Shown here one piece after another: positions 8,847-17,366 of a stretch of 20,209 bases of DNA. The stretch lies in NCBI GenBank assembly GCA_900546835.1, contig UREH01000021.1:1-20209 (forward strand). Reading direction: 5' to 3'. Under the pieces are notes generated by a model that was not told the DNA's origin, ran no database searches, and saw only the letters and a program-made list of their open reading frames with translations. Made by a program: the position numbers and the translations under genes. How positions within the stretch are numbered: position 1 is the first letter of the stretch; every line of letters starts with the position of its first letter. Origin of the DNA: an uncultured Porphyromonadaceae bacterium (lineage in GTDB: Bacteria; Bacteroidota; Bacteroidia; Bacteroidales; Muribaculaceae).

Positions 8847-9827
8847 ATGAAAAAATCCACACTAATTGCAATCGCCGCGTTCGGAGTGCTGATGGCAGCA
8901 TGCCACGGTACGGGAAAGCGTCCGGAGCAAAAAGGCAACTCGTCGACCTCGGGCACATGCATCATGGCATGCGATGCCTCGTTTGAAAACGTGATGCAGC
9001 AGGAAATAGAGGTATTTGAATACATCTATCCCAACGCTTCAATCCTCTCCTACTACACCGACGAAAAAGCCTGCGTTGACTCCCTGCTCTTCGGGAAAGC
9101 CCGCGTGGCCGTTGTAGGCCATGAACTCACCAAAGATCAGATTGAATTTCTCCGCGACAAAAAGCATTTTGCCAAAACGAAAAAAATCGCGGTCGATGCC
9201 GTGGCGGTCATTGTAAATCCGGAAAATCCGGTGGAAAACCTCTCGGTTGCCGACCTCAAGGAGATTCTCACCGGCAAACTCACCGAATGGCGCGACGTAT
9301 ACCCCTCGAATCTCGGAAAAATCCAGGTAGTGTTCGATCACAGCGGCTCGTCGGTAGCAAAATACATGACCGACAGCGTGCTTCATGGAGCCCCCTACGC
9401 CTCCAACGTCTATTCAGCTGAAACCATGAAGGCCGTTTTCGAGGCTGTAAAAAACCGCAAAAACGCTATCGGCCTTGTAGGCGTAAGCTGGATTTCAGCC
9501 GATCTTAAAAAAGCCGACATGACCGCTGAAGAGCGTATCAAGAATCTCGAAGTCGACGATACGACAGCCACCACCTTCACCGACCAGGTAAAAGTGCTCG
9601 GAATCAACCGAAACAACTCCACAATTGCCTATAAGCCCTATCAGGCCTACATTTTCGACGGCAGTTATCCCCTCTACCGGTCAATCTACATGATCAATAC
9701 CGGAGGCGCCGGAACGCTTGCCAACGGATTCTTTGCTTTCGTCACCTCGTTCCGCGGACAAAAACTGATGATGAGCACCGGGGTACTTCCCGCGACCGTA
9801 CATCACCGCATGGTTTCGGTTGACTGA
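8847..9827 (+). CDS. PstS-like periplasmic-binding lipoprotein
   Basis: The product is a type-2 periplasmic-binding-fold protein of the PstS-like family, 326 aa from the ATG at 8847. MKKSTLIAIAAFGVLMAAC is a lipoprotein signal with Cys19 as the lipidated residue, so the protein is probably membrane-anchored in the periplasm. Family features include the start of the fold near IMACDASFENVM (39-50), DAVAVIVNPENPVENLSVADLKEILTG in the middle (split here at about 117-143) and VVFDHSGSSVAKYM at 161-174. The last replaces the SGSGT-type phosphate loop of true PstS, and no pstCAB genes are nearby, so phosphate binding is doubtful. An ATG at 8808 would add 13 residues before the signal peptide and is rejected. 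The TPR gene 87 bases downstream is probably co-transcribed. Family is fairly certain; ligand is not known. Confidence 0.87.
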   Translation: MKKSTLIAIAAFGVLMAACHGTGKRPEQKGNSSTSGTCIMACDASFENVMQQEIEVFEYIYPNASILSYYTDEKACVDSLLFGKARVAVVGHELTKDQIEFLRDKKHFAKTKKIAVDAVAVIVNPENPVENLSVADLKEILTGKLTEWRDVYPSNLGKIQVVFDHSGSSVAKYMTDSVLHGAPYASNVYSAETMKAVFEAVKNRKNAIGLVGVSWISADLKKADMTAEERIKNLEVDDTTATTFTDQVKVLGINRNNSTIAYKPYQAYIFDGSYPLYRSIYMINTGGAGTLANGFFAFVTSFRGQKLMMSTGVLPATVHHRMVSVD

Positions 9828-9914
9828 CGGCGACCGCCTTTTCTATGGGTTACGCCGACATGTACAACAAACAAATGTAATAAATAACAACAACACATAA
9901 TATCTATCTGAGAA

Positions 9915-11555
9915 ATGAAATCAAAGCTTGTCTACACCCTGCTTCTGGCAGGTGCTCTGTCGGCTTCGGCCCAGGGCTTCAAAGATGGCGTGGAGTATTA
10001 CCGCGCCGACCAGCCTGAGGAAGCCAAGATCATCCTCACCAACAACCTCGGCGCCACAAGCGGCACCGACCTTGCCACAGCCTACTATTATCTCGGCCAG
10101 ATTGCGCTGCAGTCGGGCGATAAAAACGGCGCCAAAGCCAACTTCGACAAGGGTATCGCAACCGATGCACAGAACGGCTACAACTATGTCGGTCTCGGTG
10201 CTCTCGATCTTGCCAACGGCGATGCTTCCGCCGCATCCGGCCACTTCAAGGAAGCAAAAAAGCTCGCCAAGAAAAATGCCGACATCCTCACTGAAATCGC
10301 ACGTGCTTATTTCATCGCCGACCCCGTGAAATATAACAACGAGATTGAAAAGGGGCTTGCCGACGCGAAGAAAGCGGTCAAGAATGCTCCCGCACCCTTT
10401 ATTCTCGAAGGAGACCGTCTTGCGAAAACCAACATCGGCGATGCCGTGGGTTTCTATGAAATGGCAGCCAATTTCGACACCAATCTCGAACACCCCGAAG
10501 CATACGTGAAATACGCCCGCGTGTATTTCCCCGTTGCCCCCGACTATGCCATCAACAAACTGAAAGATCTTCTGGCCGCACAGCCCAATTCGGCTCTGGC
10601 ACAGCGTGAGCTCGCCGAGAAATATTACGACAACAACCAGCTCACCATGGCAGCCGAACAATACGAGAAGTACATCCAGAACCCCAACAGCTTCAAGCGC
10701 GACAAGCAGCGTCTGGTTGGTCTGCTCTTCTTCGCAAAGCGCTACAACGACAGCTACGACCTCGCATCGCAGATTCTTGCCGAAGAGCCCGACAACCATT
10801 ACATGCAGCGTCTGCAGTTCTACAACAAAAAGGCTCTCGAGGAGAAAGATGCAGCAAAAGCTGCCGCCGAAAAGCTTTTCGCCAACCCGACCGCACAGCT
10901 CAACTCTCAGGACTATATCCAGCATGGCGAACTCCTGCAGGACATGGGCAGCGATACTCTGGCCGTAGAAATGTATGAAAAGGCCGTGGCTGTTTCGCCC
11001 GAGAAGACTTCGCTTCTCAAAGACCTCAGCGCCGCATATTCTTCGGCAAAGATGTATGACAAAGCCGCCGACACCATGGCAAAATACATCGACTCGGAAG
11101 GCGAAAACGCTGATCCCAACGACATGCTTTCGCTTGCCAACCGCTATAAAAACCTCGCTATCGCCAACCTCGACACAGACAGCGTGGCTTCCGCCGCAGC
11201 TGCAGCCAAGGCCCTCCAGACTATCGACAAGGTAATCGCCCGGATCTCCGACAACCCCATGGTTCTCAATACAAAGAGCGATATCCTCCGCATCGCTGCC
11301 CGCGGTGCCGTCACTCCCGATGTTGTCGCTGCCGACGAAACGACACTGGCAGTGCTCGACGCCGACCCCTCGAACGCCACCAACGAGCGCCGTATCCCGA
11401 TTTACCGTGCGGTTCTCGGCCGTCTCGGCAACTACTACCTGACCACCGCCAAGGATGTCGACAAGGCGAAAGTCTACTTCCAGAAATTCTATGAAGTATC
11501 GCCCAGCGACGATCTGAAAGCATTTATCGACGGTCTCGACGCTAACGCGAAGTAA
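9915..11555 (+). CDS. Secreted tetratricopeptide-repeat (TPR) protein
   Basis: The product is 546 aa with a signal peptide, cut probably after LSASA (residue 19), and then almost wholly helical repeats. TPR-like units are visible at about 57-90 (ATAYYYLGQIALQSGDKNGA), 91-125 (VGLGALDLANGDASAASGHF), 230-262 (RELAEKYYDNNQLTMAAEQY), 335-370 (HGELLQDMGSDTLAVEMYEK), 371-404 (SAAYSSAKMYDKAADTMAKY) and near the C-terminus (RLGNYYLTTAKDVDKAKVYF). No enzyme motif is seen, and no lipobox, so it is likely a soluble periplasmic scaffold. It follows the PstS-like lipoprotein gene by 87 bases without a clear promoter and ends at a strong terminator. A functional link with the lipoprotein is inferred from gene order only. 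Confidence 0.88.
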   Translation: MKSKLVYTLLLAGALSASAQGFKDGVEYYRADQPEEAKIILTNNLGATSGTDLATAYYYLGQIALQSGDKNGAKANFDKGIATDAQNGYNYVGLGALDLANGDASAASGHFKEAKKLAKKNADILTEIARAYFIADPVKYNNEIEKGLADAKKAVKNAPAPFILEGDRLAKTNIGDAVGFYEMAANFDTNLEHPEAYVKYARVYFPVAPDYAINKLKDLLAAQPNSALAQRELAEKYYDNNQLTMAAEQYEKYIQNPNSFKRDKQRLVGLLFFAKRYNDSYDLASQILAEEPDNHYMQRLQFYNKKALEEKDAAKAAAEKLFANPTAQLNSQDYIQHGELLQDMGSDTLAVEMYEKAVAVSPEKTSLLKDLSAAYSSAKMYDKAADTMAKYIDSEGENADPNDMLSLANRYKNLAIANLDTDSVASAAAAAKALQTIDKVIARISDNPMVLNTKSDILRIAARGAVTPDVVAADETTLAVLDADPSNATNERRIPIYRAVLGRLGNYYLTTAKDVDKAKVYFQKFYEVSPSDDLKAFIDGLDANAK

Positions 11556-11578
11556 GTCGAAAATATTTTTACATTACA

Positions 11579-11638
11579 GCCGTCGGCTGTGCCTGCAACT
11601 ACCGGAAAAGCAGAAAAGGCACAGCCGTCGGCCTTTTT
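11579..11638 (+). terminator. Strong intrinsic terminator after the TPR gene
   Basis: GCCGTCGGCTGTGCCT (11579-11594) pairs with AGGCACAGCCGTCGGC (11617-11632) over 16 positions with one T-T mismatch, with a 22-base loop, and TTTTT follows at 11634-11638. Each arm holds the self-complementary core CAGCCG-T-CGGC, so ACAGCCGTCGGC also occurs as a direct repeat in both arms. Confidence 0.85.
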
Positions 11639-11654
11639 ATATCCATGAAAAACA

Positions 11655-11684
11655 TTGCGTTTAGACAGAAAATCGCTAAATTTG
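11655..11684 (+). promoter_or_regulatory. Promoter of pta-ackA
   Basis: TTG at 11655-11657 (ATTG in place of TTTG) is followed after 19 bases by TAAATTTG at 11677-11684, an exact TAnnTTTG. This leaves a 5' leader of about 80 bases before pta. The leader can form a small hairpin, ATGCCG (11687-11692) with CGGCAT (11709-11714). Confidence 0.7.
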
Positions 11685-11772
11685 CAATGCCGTTGAGCCT
11701 CACCGCTCCGGCATACGTAATACAGCCATAGACAACCTATTACCGCAACCATACAACTAAAAACTAAACAGA

Positions 11773-12777
11773 ATGCAACTGTTTGAACGATTAAAGCTTC
11801 GAGATAAAGGAAGTGTGAAGCGCATCGTACTTCCGGAAGGTACGGAAGAGCGCAATCTGAAAGCAGCCGACATGATTATTGCCGACGGACTTGCCAAAAT
11901 CATTCTGCTCGGCAATCCCGAGGAGGTCAATGCCAAGGCAAAGGCTCTCGGTCTCGCGAATATCGGGAACGCAACCATCATCGATCCCACCGACAATACC
12001 AACATCGACAAATACGCTCCGCTATTTTTTGAGCTCCGCAAGAGCAAAGGAATAAGCATGGACGACGCACGCCGCTACACTGCAAACGAACTCTACTTCG
12101 GATGTCTGATGGTGAAAGCCGGCGATGCCGACGGAATGGTATCGGGAGCAATCCACACCACAGGCGATGTTCTCCGCGCCGCTTTTCAGGTTATAAAGAC
12201 TCGTCCGGGAATCAATACAGTATCCGGCGCATTCATCATGCTTTTGCCTGAAGATAGCCCTTATGGCGAAAACGGGCTGATGGTTTTCGCCGACTGCGCG
12301 GTAGTACCGGATCCCGACGCAGCACAGCTCGCCCAGATTGCAGTGTGCACGGCTGAAACAGCCCGTGAAATAGCAGGCATCGATCCCCACGTAGCTATCC
12401 TATCGTTCTCAACCAAAGGAAGCGCCAAACATGAGCGTGTCGACAAAGTGATTGAAGCCACTCGCATCGCCCGTGAAATGGCACCCTCGCTACACCTCGA
12501 CGGCGAGCTTCAGACCGATGCGGCCATAGTTCCCGAGGTTGCCAAGCTTAAAGCCCCCCATTCGGATGTCGCAGGTAAAGCCAACGTACTGATTTTCCCC
12601 TCGCTCGAAGTAGGCAACATCGCTTATAAACTCGTTCAGCGTCTGGCTGGTGCAGAAGCCGTCGGTCCGCTGCTTCAGGGCCTTGCTGCTCCCGTGAGCG
12701 ACCTTTCACGCGGATGTTCGGCTGAAGATATCTACAAGACCATCATCATGACCGCCTCGCAGGCAATCCATGATTAA
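11773..12777 (+). CDS. pta: Phosphate acetyltransferase (short form)
   Basis: Pta (EC 2.3.1.8) converts acetyl-CoA and phosphate to acetyl phosphate and CoA in the cytoplasm, the first step of acetate fermentation. At 334 aa this is the short, catalytic-domain-only form, without the extra N-terminal domains of E. coli Pta. Family motifs are LPEGTEERNLKAAD near the N-terminus, LDGELQTDAAIVP, IFPSLEVGNIAYKLVQRL, and VGPLLQGLAAPVSDLSRG near the C-terminus. Ser312-Arg313 in the last motif match the catalytic Ser/Arg pair known from the Methanosarcina enzyme. It has its own promoter and an 80-base leader. ackA starts 36 bases after the stop codon, so the two form the classic pta-ackA operon. Confidence 0.97.
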   Translation: MQLFERLKLRDKGSVKRIVLPEGTEERNLKAADMIIADGLAKIILLGNPEEVNAKAKALGLANIGNATIIDPTDNTNIDKYAPLFFELRKSKGISMDDARRYTANELYFGCLMVKAGDADGMVSGAIHTTGDVLRAAFQVIKTRPGINTVSGAFIMLLPEDSPYGENGLMVFADCAVVPDPDAAQLAQIAVCTAETAREIAGIDPHVAILSFSTKGSAKHERVDKVIEATRIAREMAPSLHLDGELQTDAAIVPEVAKLKAPHSDVAGKANVLIFPSLEVGNIAYKLVQRLAGAEAVGPLLQGLAAPVSDLSRGCSAEDIYKTIIMTASQAIHD

Positions 12778-12812
12778 TACCTTCGAAAAACATAACCTTA
12801 TATCCATAGGAA

Positions 12813-14015
12813 ATGAAAATACTCGTTCTGAATTGCGGCAGCAGTTCCGTAAAATACAAACTCATTGACACCGCTGCCAACGACGTAATGGCTGAAGGCG
12901 GCGTGGAGAAAATCGGATTGCCCGACGGCTTCCTGAAATATAAACTCGACGACGGCTCCAAGGCCATCCGCGAACTCGGCATGGTCGACCACAAAGGCGC
13001 CGTAAAAGCCGTGCTCGACATTCTGACGGATCCTGAACTGGGATGCATAAAGAGCTATAATGAAATCGACGCTGTTGGCCACCGCGTAGTGCACGGCGCA
13101 GAAAAATTCAGCAAGAGCGTGCTGATTACCGACGAGGTTCTACAGCAGGTCAAAGACTGCTATGACCTTGCCCCGCTCCACAATCCCGCCAATGTCACCG
13201 GCATTGAGGCCGTCGAGGAGATTCTTCCCGGCATCAAGCAGGTGGGAGTGTTCGACACCGCATTTCATCAGACAATGCCTGCCAAATCGTATATGTACGC
13301 CCTTCCCTATCGTTTCTACAAGGAGGACGGCGTGCGCCGCTACGGATTCCACGGCACGAGCCACCGCTACGTCTCCGGCCGTGTCTGCGAGATTCTCGGT
13401 GTCGACATCAACAAGATGCGCATCATTACGTGCCATGTAGGCAACGGCGGTTCGATTACAGCGGTCTATCATGGCAAGTGTGTCGACACCTCCATGGGTC
13501 TGACTCCGACTGAAGGTCTCATGATGGGCACCCGCGTGGGCGATGTCGATCCGGGAGCGCTCACCTACCTGATGAAAAAGCACAATCTGAGCGTCGACGA
13601 GCTCCAGAAAATCATCAACAAGGAGAGCGGGGTGCTCGGTGTAAGCGAAATATCCAGCGACATGCGCGAGATTGAGGCTGCCGTCAAGGCCGGCGACGAG
13701 AAAGCCAAACTCGCTCTCGAAATGTACGAGCAGCGTATCACCAAATATATCGGCGCATATGCCGCCGAAATGGGTGGCGTCGACATCATCGTATTCACCG
13801 GCGGTGTCGGAGAGAACCAGACCGGCCTTCGCGCCAACGTCTGCACTCCGCTCGCCTTCATGGGCGTGGAACTTGACGCAGACATCAACGCCGAGACCCG
13901 CGGAACCGAGACCGTTATCTCGACCGGCGACTCGAAAGTTAAGGTTGTGGTTGTTCCAACCGATGAGGAACTGATGATTGCCCGCGACACAGAGGCAATC
14001 GTCAACGGAAAATAA
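12813..14015 (+). CDS. ackA: Acetate kinase
   Basis: AckA (EC 2.7.2.1) transfers the phosphate of acetyl phosphate to ADP, giving acetate and ATP by substrate-level phosphorylation. At 400 aa it has the usual length. Residues known to matter in the Methanosarcina enzyme fall at the same numbers here: Asn7 in LNCGSSSVK, Arg91 in GHRVVHG, Asp148 in FDTAFHQTMP, His180 in YGFHGTSHRY and Arg241 in MMGTRVGDVDPG. The ATP-binding FTGGVGENQTGLR lies at 328-340, and the conserved C-terminal VPTDEEL glutamates are at 385-386. All key residues look intact. It is the second gene of the pta operon, and a long hairpin follows the stop. Confidence 0.98.
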   Translation: MKILVLNCGSSSVKYKLIDTAANDVMAEGGVEKIGLPDGFLKYKLDDGSKAIRELGMVDHKGAVKAVLDILTDPELGCIKSYNEIDAVGHRVVHGAEKFSKSVLITDEVLQQVKDCYDLAPLHNPANVTGIEAVEEILPGIKQVGVFDTAFHQTMPAKSYMYALPYRFYKEDGVRRYGFHGTSHRYVSGRVCEILGVDINKMRIITCHVGNGGSITAVYHGKCVDTSMGLTPTEGLMMGTRVGDVDPGALTYLMKKHNLSVDELQKIINKESGVLGVSEISSDMREIEAAVKAGDEKAKLALEMYEQRITKYIGAYAAEMGGVDIIVFTGGVGENQTGLRANVCTPLAFMGVELDADINAETRGTETVISTGDSKVKVVVVPTDEELMIARDTEAIVNGK

Positions 14016-14052
14016 CTTCATCCCCTTTCTCTCCAGACCGCAACACCGGATA

Positions 14053-14107
14053 ATGGCGTGAAGACGCGCCGACGCACTTCGGCCACTCTTCACGCCATAT
14101 TATTTAT
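14053..14107 (+). terminator. Long hairpin terminator after ackA
   Basis: ATGGCGTGAAGA (14053-14064) pairs perfectly with TCTTCACGCCAT (14087-14098), a 12-bp stem. Inside it, GCCGA (14068-14072) pairs with TCGGC (14079-14083) over a 6-base loop, so the structure is a 17-bp stem with a small 3x3 internal loop. It is followed by ATTATTTAT, a weak T-rich tail, so termination is likely but perhaps incomplete. Confidence 0.7.
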
Positions 14108-14142
14108 CCCACAATTTACCCTACGCGAAATTTTCCCACCAA

Positions 14143-15066
14143 ATGATTACTGCACTTCTGAACTACATCACCTGGACAGCAGATCCGATTCTGATCGGAC
14201 ATCCGGTTACCATACGATGGTACGGACTGATGTTCGTTATCGGCTTTTTCCTCGGTTATATGATAATGAAGCGTATGTTCCGCCATGAAGGGGCACCCGA
14301 GAAATGGCTCGACATACTACTTATCTACGTGGTGATCGCCACAATTGTCGGTTCCCGACTCGGACATGTGTTCTTCTATGCGTGGGACTATTATTCGCAA
14401 CATCCCATCGAGATTCTTTACACATGGGAAGGCGGCCTGGCCAGCCATGGAGGCACCATCGGACTGATGATTGCCGTGGTGCTGTTTTCTATCTTCGTGA
14501 CCAAACGCAGCCCGTTCTGGACATTCGACCGCCTCGTTATTCCCATCGCCCTTGTCGGAGCGCTCATTCGTATCGGCAACCTGATGAACCACGAGATATA
14601 CGGCCATCCCACCGACCTGCCGTGGGGATTCCGTTTCGTAGTCAACGTACACCAGTGGCTTCATGGCGCCGAACCTATATTTTCGGCACCGTCGCACCCC
14701 ACTCAACTCTATGAAGCAGGATGCTATCTCGCATTGTTCGTCCTGCTGATGTGGATGTACTGGAAAAAGAACGCCGAGCGTCGACCCGGACTGATTTTCG
14801 GAGTTTTTTTCATCGTATTGTTCACCAGCCGTTTTATCATAGAGTTCGTGAAAAATCCACAGGAGGATTTCGAGATAGGCATGACGCTCAACATGGGCCA
14901 GTGGCTCTCAATACCATTCATACTGATGGGAATCGGATTCGTGATATATTCCATGATGCGGGCGCCTGTAAAACTCAGCTTTCCCGACAAGTTTGCCGAG
15001 CAGATAGAGGCTGAAAAGAAAACCGCGGAACACCCCGGAGATGCCGCCAGCCACAAACGACGTTAA
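14143..15066 (+). CDS. lgt: Prolipoprotein diacylglyceryl transferase
   Basis: Lgt (EC 2.5.1.145) moves a diacylglyceryl group from phosphatidylglycerol to the lipobox cysteine of prolipoproteins in the inner membrane, the first step of lipoprotein maturation. The 307-aa product is rich in membrane helices. The key blocks are present: ASHGGTIGL with His102 at the place of the essential E. coli His103, LIRIGNLMNHEIYG at 141-154 with Arg143 as in E. coli, HPTQLYE at 185-191, and SRFIIEFVKNPQED in the C-terminal third with the late conserved arginine. It is likely the first gene of a three-gene unit with two glycosyltransferases, the next starting 33 bases after its stop. No TAnnTTTG promoter is seen in the 127 bases before it. 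Confidence 0.96.
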   Translation: MITALLNYITWTADPILIGHPVTIRWYGLMFVIGFFLGYMIMKRMFRHEGAPEKWLDILLIYVVIATIVGSRLGHVFFYAWDYYSQHPIEILYTWEGGLASHGGTIGLMIAVVLFSIFVTKRSPFWTFDRLVIPIALVGALIRIGNLMNHEIYGHPTDLPWGFRFVVNVHQWLHGAEPIFSAPSHPTQLYEAGCYLALFVLLMWMYWKKNAERRPGLIFGVFFIVLFTSRFIIEFVKNPQEDFEIGMTLNMGQWLSIPFILMGIGFVIYSMMRAPVKLSFPDKFAEQIEAEKKTAEHPGDAASHKRR

Positions 15067-15098
15067 ACTGAATTAACTCTCTCCTGATTCGGGATGCA

Positions 15099-16079
15099 AT
15101 GAAAAAGAAGGTTACGATATTACTGCCCTCCTACAACGAGGCCTCATCGATGGAGCATATGCGCCAATGCATGCTTCAGGTCGCACGGGAGAATCCGGCC
15201 TACGACTGGGAATTCCTTATCGTGAACGACGGAAGCACCGACGATACCCTGCGCATAGCCCGCGAGCTGCACGCGTCCGACCCGAGGTTCAGCTACCTGG
15301 ATCTCTCGCGCAACTACGGTAAGGAGATCGCCATGATGGCGGGATTCGATTATGCCTCGGGCGATGCGGTAATTATCATGGACACCGATATGCAGCATCC
15401 CATCTCGTCAATACCCGAGATGCTTAAACATTGGGAAGAAGGATGGCAGGATGTATATGCAACACGCAAATCGTCGAAAGAGTCATGGTTCAAGAAAAAG
15501 ACCTCTCAACTGTACTATAGGCTTTTGCAGAACTCCACCCGCATCCCCATCCAGCAGAATACGGGCGACTTCCGCCTGCTCGACCGCGTATGCGTGAACG
15601 CACTGCGCGACATGCGCGAATCCCAGCGGAACACCAAAGGAATGTACTGCTGGATTGGATTCCGAAAGAAAGGAATTAAGTATGAGCAGCTTGATCGCAT
15701 AAATGGAAAATCCAAATGGGGATTCTGGTCGTTGATAAATCTGGCACTCGACGGACTGACCGCCTACACGACGTCGCCACTGCGCATCGCTTCGGTACTG
15801 GGCATTCTCTGCTCCATAATCGGGTTCATCTACCTGGTATATATTCTGGTCAAGACACTTCTCTTCGGCGACCCGGTGGCCGGATACCCGACAATTATGG
15901 TGACAATCCTTTTCATCGGGGGCGTGCAGCTACTCTGTCTGGGCATCATGGGCGAGTATCTGGGCCGGGTGTTCAACGAAAGCAAGCGCCGTCCGCCATA
16001 CTTCGCCAATACATACAACGACCGCCAGATGGGCGACGAACCCCGTAGTGTCGGCGCTCCATCCAGGGAATCAGAATAA
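15099..16079 (+). CDS. GtrB/DPM1-type polyprenol-phosphate glycosyltransferase (GT2)
   Basis: The protein has an N-terminal GT-A family 2 domain (about 1-215) that should transfer a sugar from a nucleotide donor to a polyprenyl phosphate on the cytoplasmic face. Visible motifs are LLPSYNEASS (8-17), VNDGSTDDT (42-50), LSRNYGKEIAMMAGFDYASG (69-88), the metal-binding DTD at 95-97 in MDTDMQHP, and NTGDFRLLDR (154-163). Two membrane helices follow at about 229-252 and 264-286, then GIMGEYLGRVFNESKRRPPY, a C-terminal signature of the GtrB/ArnC-like group. At 326 aa its length is normal. The sugar cannot be told from the sequence. It lies between lgt and a GT87-type enzyme, a possible user of its lipid-linked sugar. 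Confidence 0.92.
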   Translation: MKKKVTILLPSYNEASSMEHMRQCMLQVARENPAYDWEFLIVNDGSTDDTLRIARELHASDPRFSYLDLSRNYGKEIAMMAGFDYASGDAVIIMDTDMQHPISSIPEMLKHWEEGWQDVYATRKSSKESWFKKKTSQLYYRLLQNSTRIPIQQNTGDFRLLDRVCVNALRDMRESQRNTKGMYCWIGFRKKGIKYEQLDRINGKSKWGFWSLINLALDGLTAYTTSPLRIASVLGILCSIIGFIYLVYILVKTLLFGDPVAGYPTIMVTILFIGGVQLLCLGIMGEYLGRVFNESKRRPPYFANTYNDRQMGDEPRSVGAPSRESE

Positions 16080-16096
16080 TACCAACATTGCGAAAA

Positions 16097-17347
16097 ATGA
16101 CACAGAATACATCTACAAACGTCTACAACACGCTGGTCAATCGTCTGGCAGATTTTTTCCGCAAGCCCTTCTTCTCCGACTACCGCACGATAGCCGGTCT
16201 ATGGGCTCTTCTTGCAGTGATTGCCACGCTGATGAAAGGTGGACTCGACGGCCATCTGAACAACTTCCTGATATTCCGCGGTGTTTTCGACCATCTTACT
16301 GCCTTTCAGCCGCTCTACGACTTATATCCCTCTGAATATCACGACTGCAACCACTACGGACCATTTTTCTCAATAATCGTGGCGCCTTTTGCCCTTCTCC
16401 CGAAATTCTGGGGATTGCTACTGTGGCAGTTCTCCCTCGGAGCATGCCTATTTTTCGCCATCGTGAATATGCCGATGAAGCATAGCTCCAAAATCCTGAT
16501 TATGTGGCTGATATCAAACGATGTGCTGTCGTCGTTCCAGATGGCGCAGTTCAATCTCGCCATTGCCGCCCTTGTGGTGTCGGCCTACACGGCCATACGG
16601 GCCGGGCGCAATGGTTGGGCGGCACTATTTGTAGTAATAGGGACATTCACAAAAATCTACGGTATTGTCGGGCTTGCATTCATACTTTTCTCCAACCGTA
16701 AATGGCGTTTTACAGGCTGGTTAGCCCTTTGGTCGGCGGTGGCTTTCATACTTCCCATGTTCATTTCCAGTCCGGAATATGTAATTCAGGAATATCTGGC
16801 ATGGGCACAGTCGCTTATCGAAAAAAACAGCATTAATGTCGACCTCGACAACGCCGCCAACTATTTCCAGAATATTTCGTTTCTTGGGATGGTACACCGC
16901 ATATCAGGCCGGGAATTCTCCGACATGTTCATCCTGCTCCCGGCCATGCTTCTGTTCCTGCTGCCGTTTGTGCGCACCCGCATATGGGCGTCCTACGGCT
17001 TCCAATGGGGTATTGTTGCCTCCGCGCTCATGTGTATCATTCTTTTCAGTTCGTCGAGCGAGTCGAGCGGCTATGTTATCGCCATGCTCGGAGTTGGCAT
17101 ATGGTACGTATCGGCTCCGTGGAAACGCACCACGACCGACACCATTCTACTACTGTTCGCTCTGATACTCGGCAGTTTCGGCACGAGCGATCTGATGCCG
17201 TCGGGCATCAAACGCGGATTCATACGCCCCTATTCGCTCAAGGCGCTCCCCATCACCATCGTTTGGCTCAAACTTATCTGGGAGCTTTGCACCCGCAACT
17301 ATCCTCTGCCGCAGCGTCATCTCGTTAAGACAAATCCGGCTGATTGA
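16097..17347 (+). CDS. Multi-span GT87/DUF2029-type membrane glycosyltransferase
   Basis: The 416-aa protein is nearly all membrane helices (about 9-11), with the layout of the DUF2029/GT87 family, GT-C fold enzymes that use polyprenyl-phosphate sugars on the periplasmic side. Family-like blocks are LNNFLIFRGVFDHL (54-67) and HYGPFFSIIVAPFALLP (86-102) in and after the first loop, MAQFNLAIAALVVSAY (149-164) and FTKIYGIVGLAF (184-195). The frame can open from a TTG at 16088, but the ATG at 16097, 17 bases after the preceding stop, is a better start. The partner GT2 upstream would make the lipid-linked donor. The acceptor is unknown: glycan, lipid or protein. The stop codon sits inside a long hairpin. 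Family is likely, exact activity unproven. Confidence 0.82.
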   Translation: MTQNTSTNVYNTLVNRLADFFRKPFFSDYRTIAGLWALLAVIATLMKGGLDGHLNNFLIFRGVFDHLTAFQPLYDLYPSEYHDCNHYGPFFSIIVAPFALLPKFWGLLLWQFSLGACLFFAIVNMPMKHSSKILIMWLISNDVLSSFQMAQFNLAIAALVVSAYTAIRAGRNGWAALFVVIGTFTKIYGIVGLAFILFSNRKWRFTGWLALWSAVAFILPMFISSPEYVIQEYLAWAQSLIEKNSINVDLDNAANYFQNISFLGMVHRISGREFSDMFILLPAMLLFLLPFVRTRIWASYGFQWGIVASALMCIILFSSSSESSGYVIAMLGVGIWYVSAPWKRTTTDTILLLFALILGSFGTSDLMPSGIKRGFIRPYSLKALPITIVWLKLIWELCTRNYPLPQRHLVKTNPAD

Positions 17348-17366
17348 CCGTCGGTCAGTCAGCCGG
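17336..17366. terminator. Stem-loop over the GT87 stop codon in the convergent gap
   Basis: CCGGCTGATTGACCG (17336-17350) and CGGTCAGTCAGCCGG (17352-17366) are complementary at all 15 positions if one G-U pair is counted, with only one base between them. The stop codon TGA at 17345-17347 is within the left arm. No good T-run follows on either strand, so it may act as an mRNA 3'-end barrier or a non-canonical terminator. The rest of the convergent gap (17367-17499) has only a weak AAGC/GCTT stem with a T-rich stretch on the minus strand just after the LysR stop. Confidence 0.5.

Noticed and set aside
9921..10925. 334-codon antisense frame over the TPR gene
   Set aside because: It is a shadow of a repeat-rich coding gene: no start signal, no domain, and it is full of Val/Gly/Cys typical of reversed coding sequence.
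13140..14093. 317-codon antisense frame over ackA
   Set aside because: ackA is intact with all catalytic residues, and the antisense frame shows no family features and begins within the terminator hairpin.
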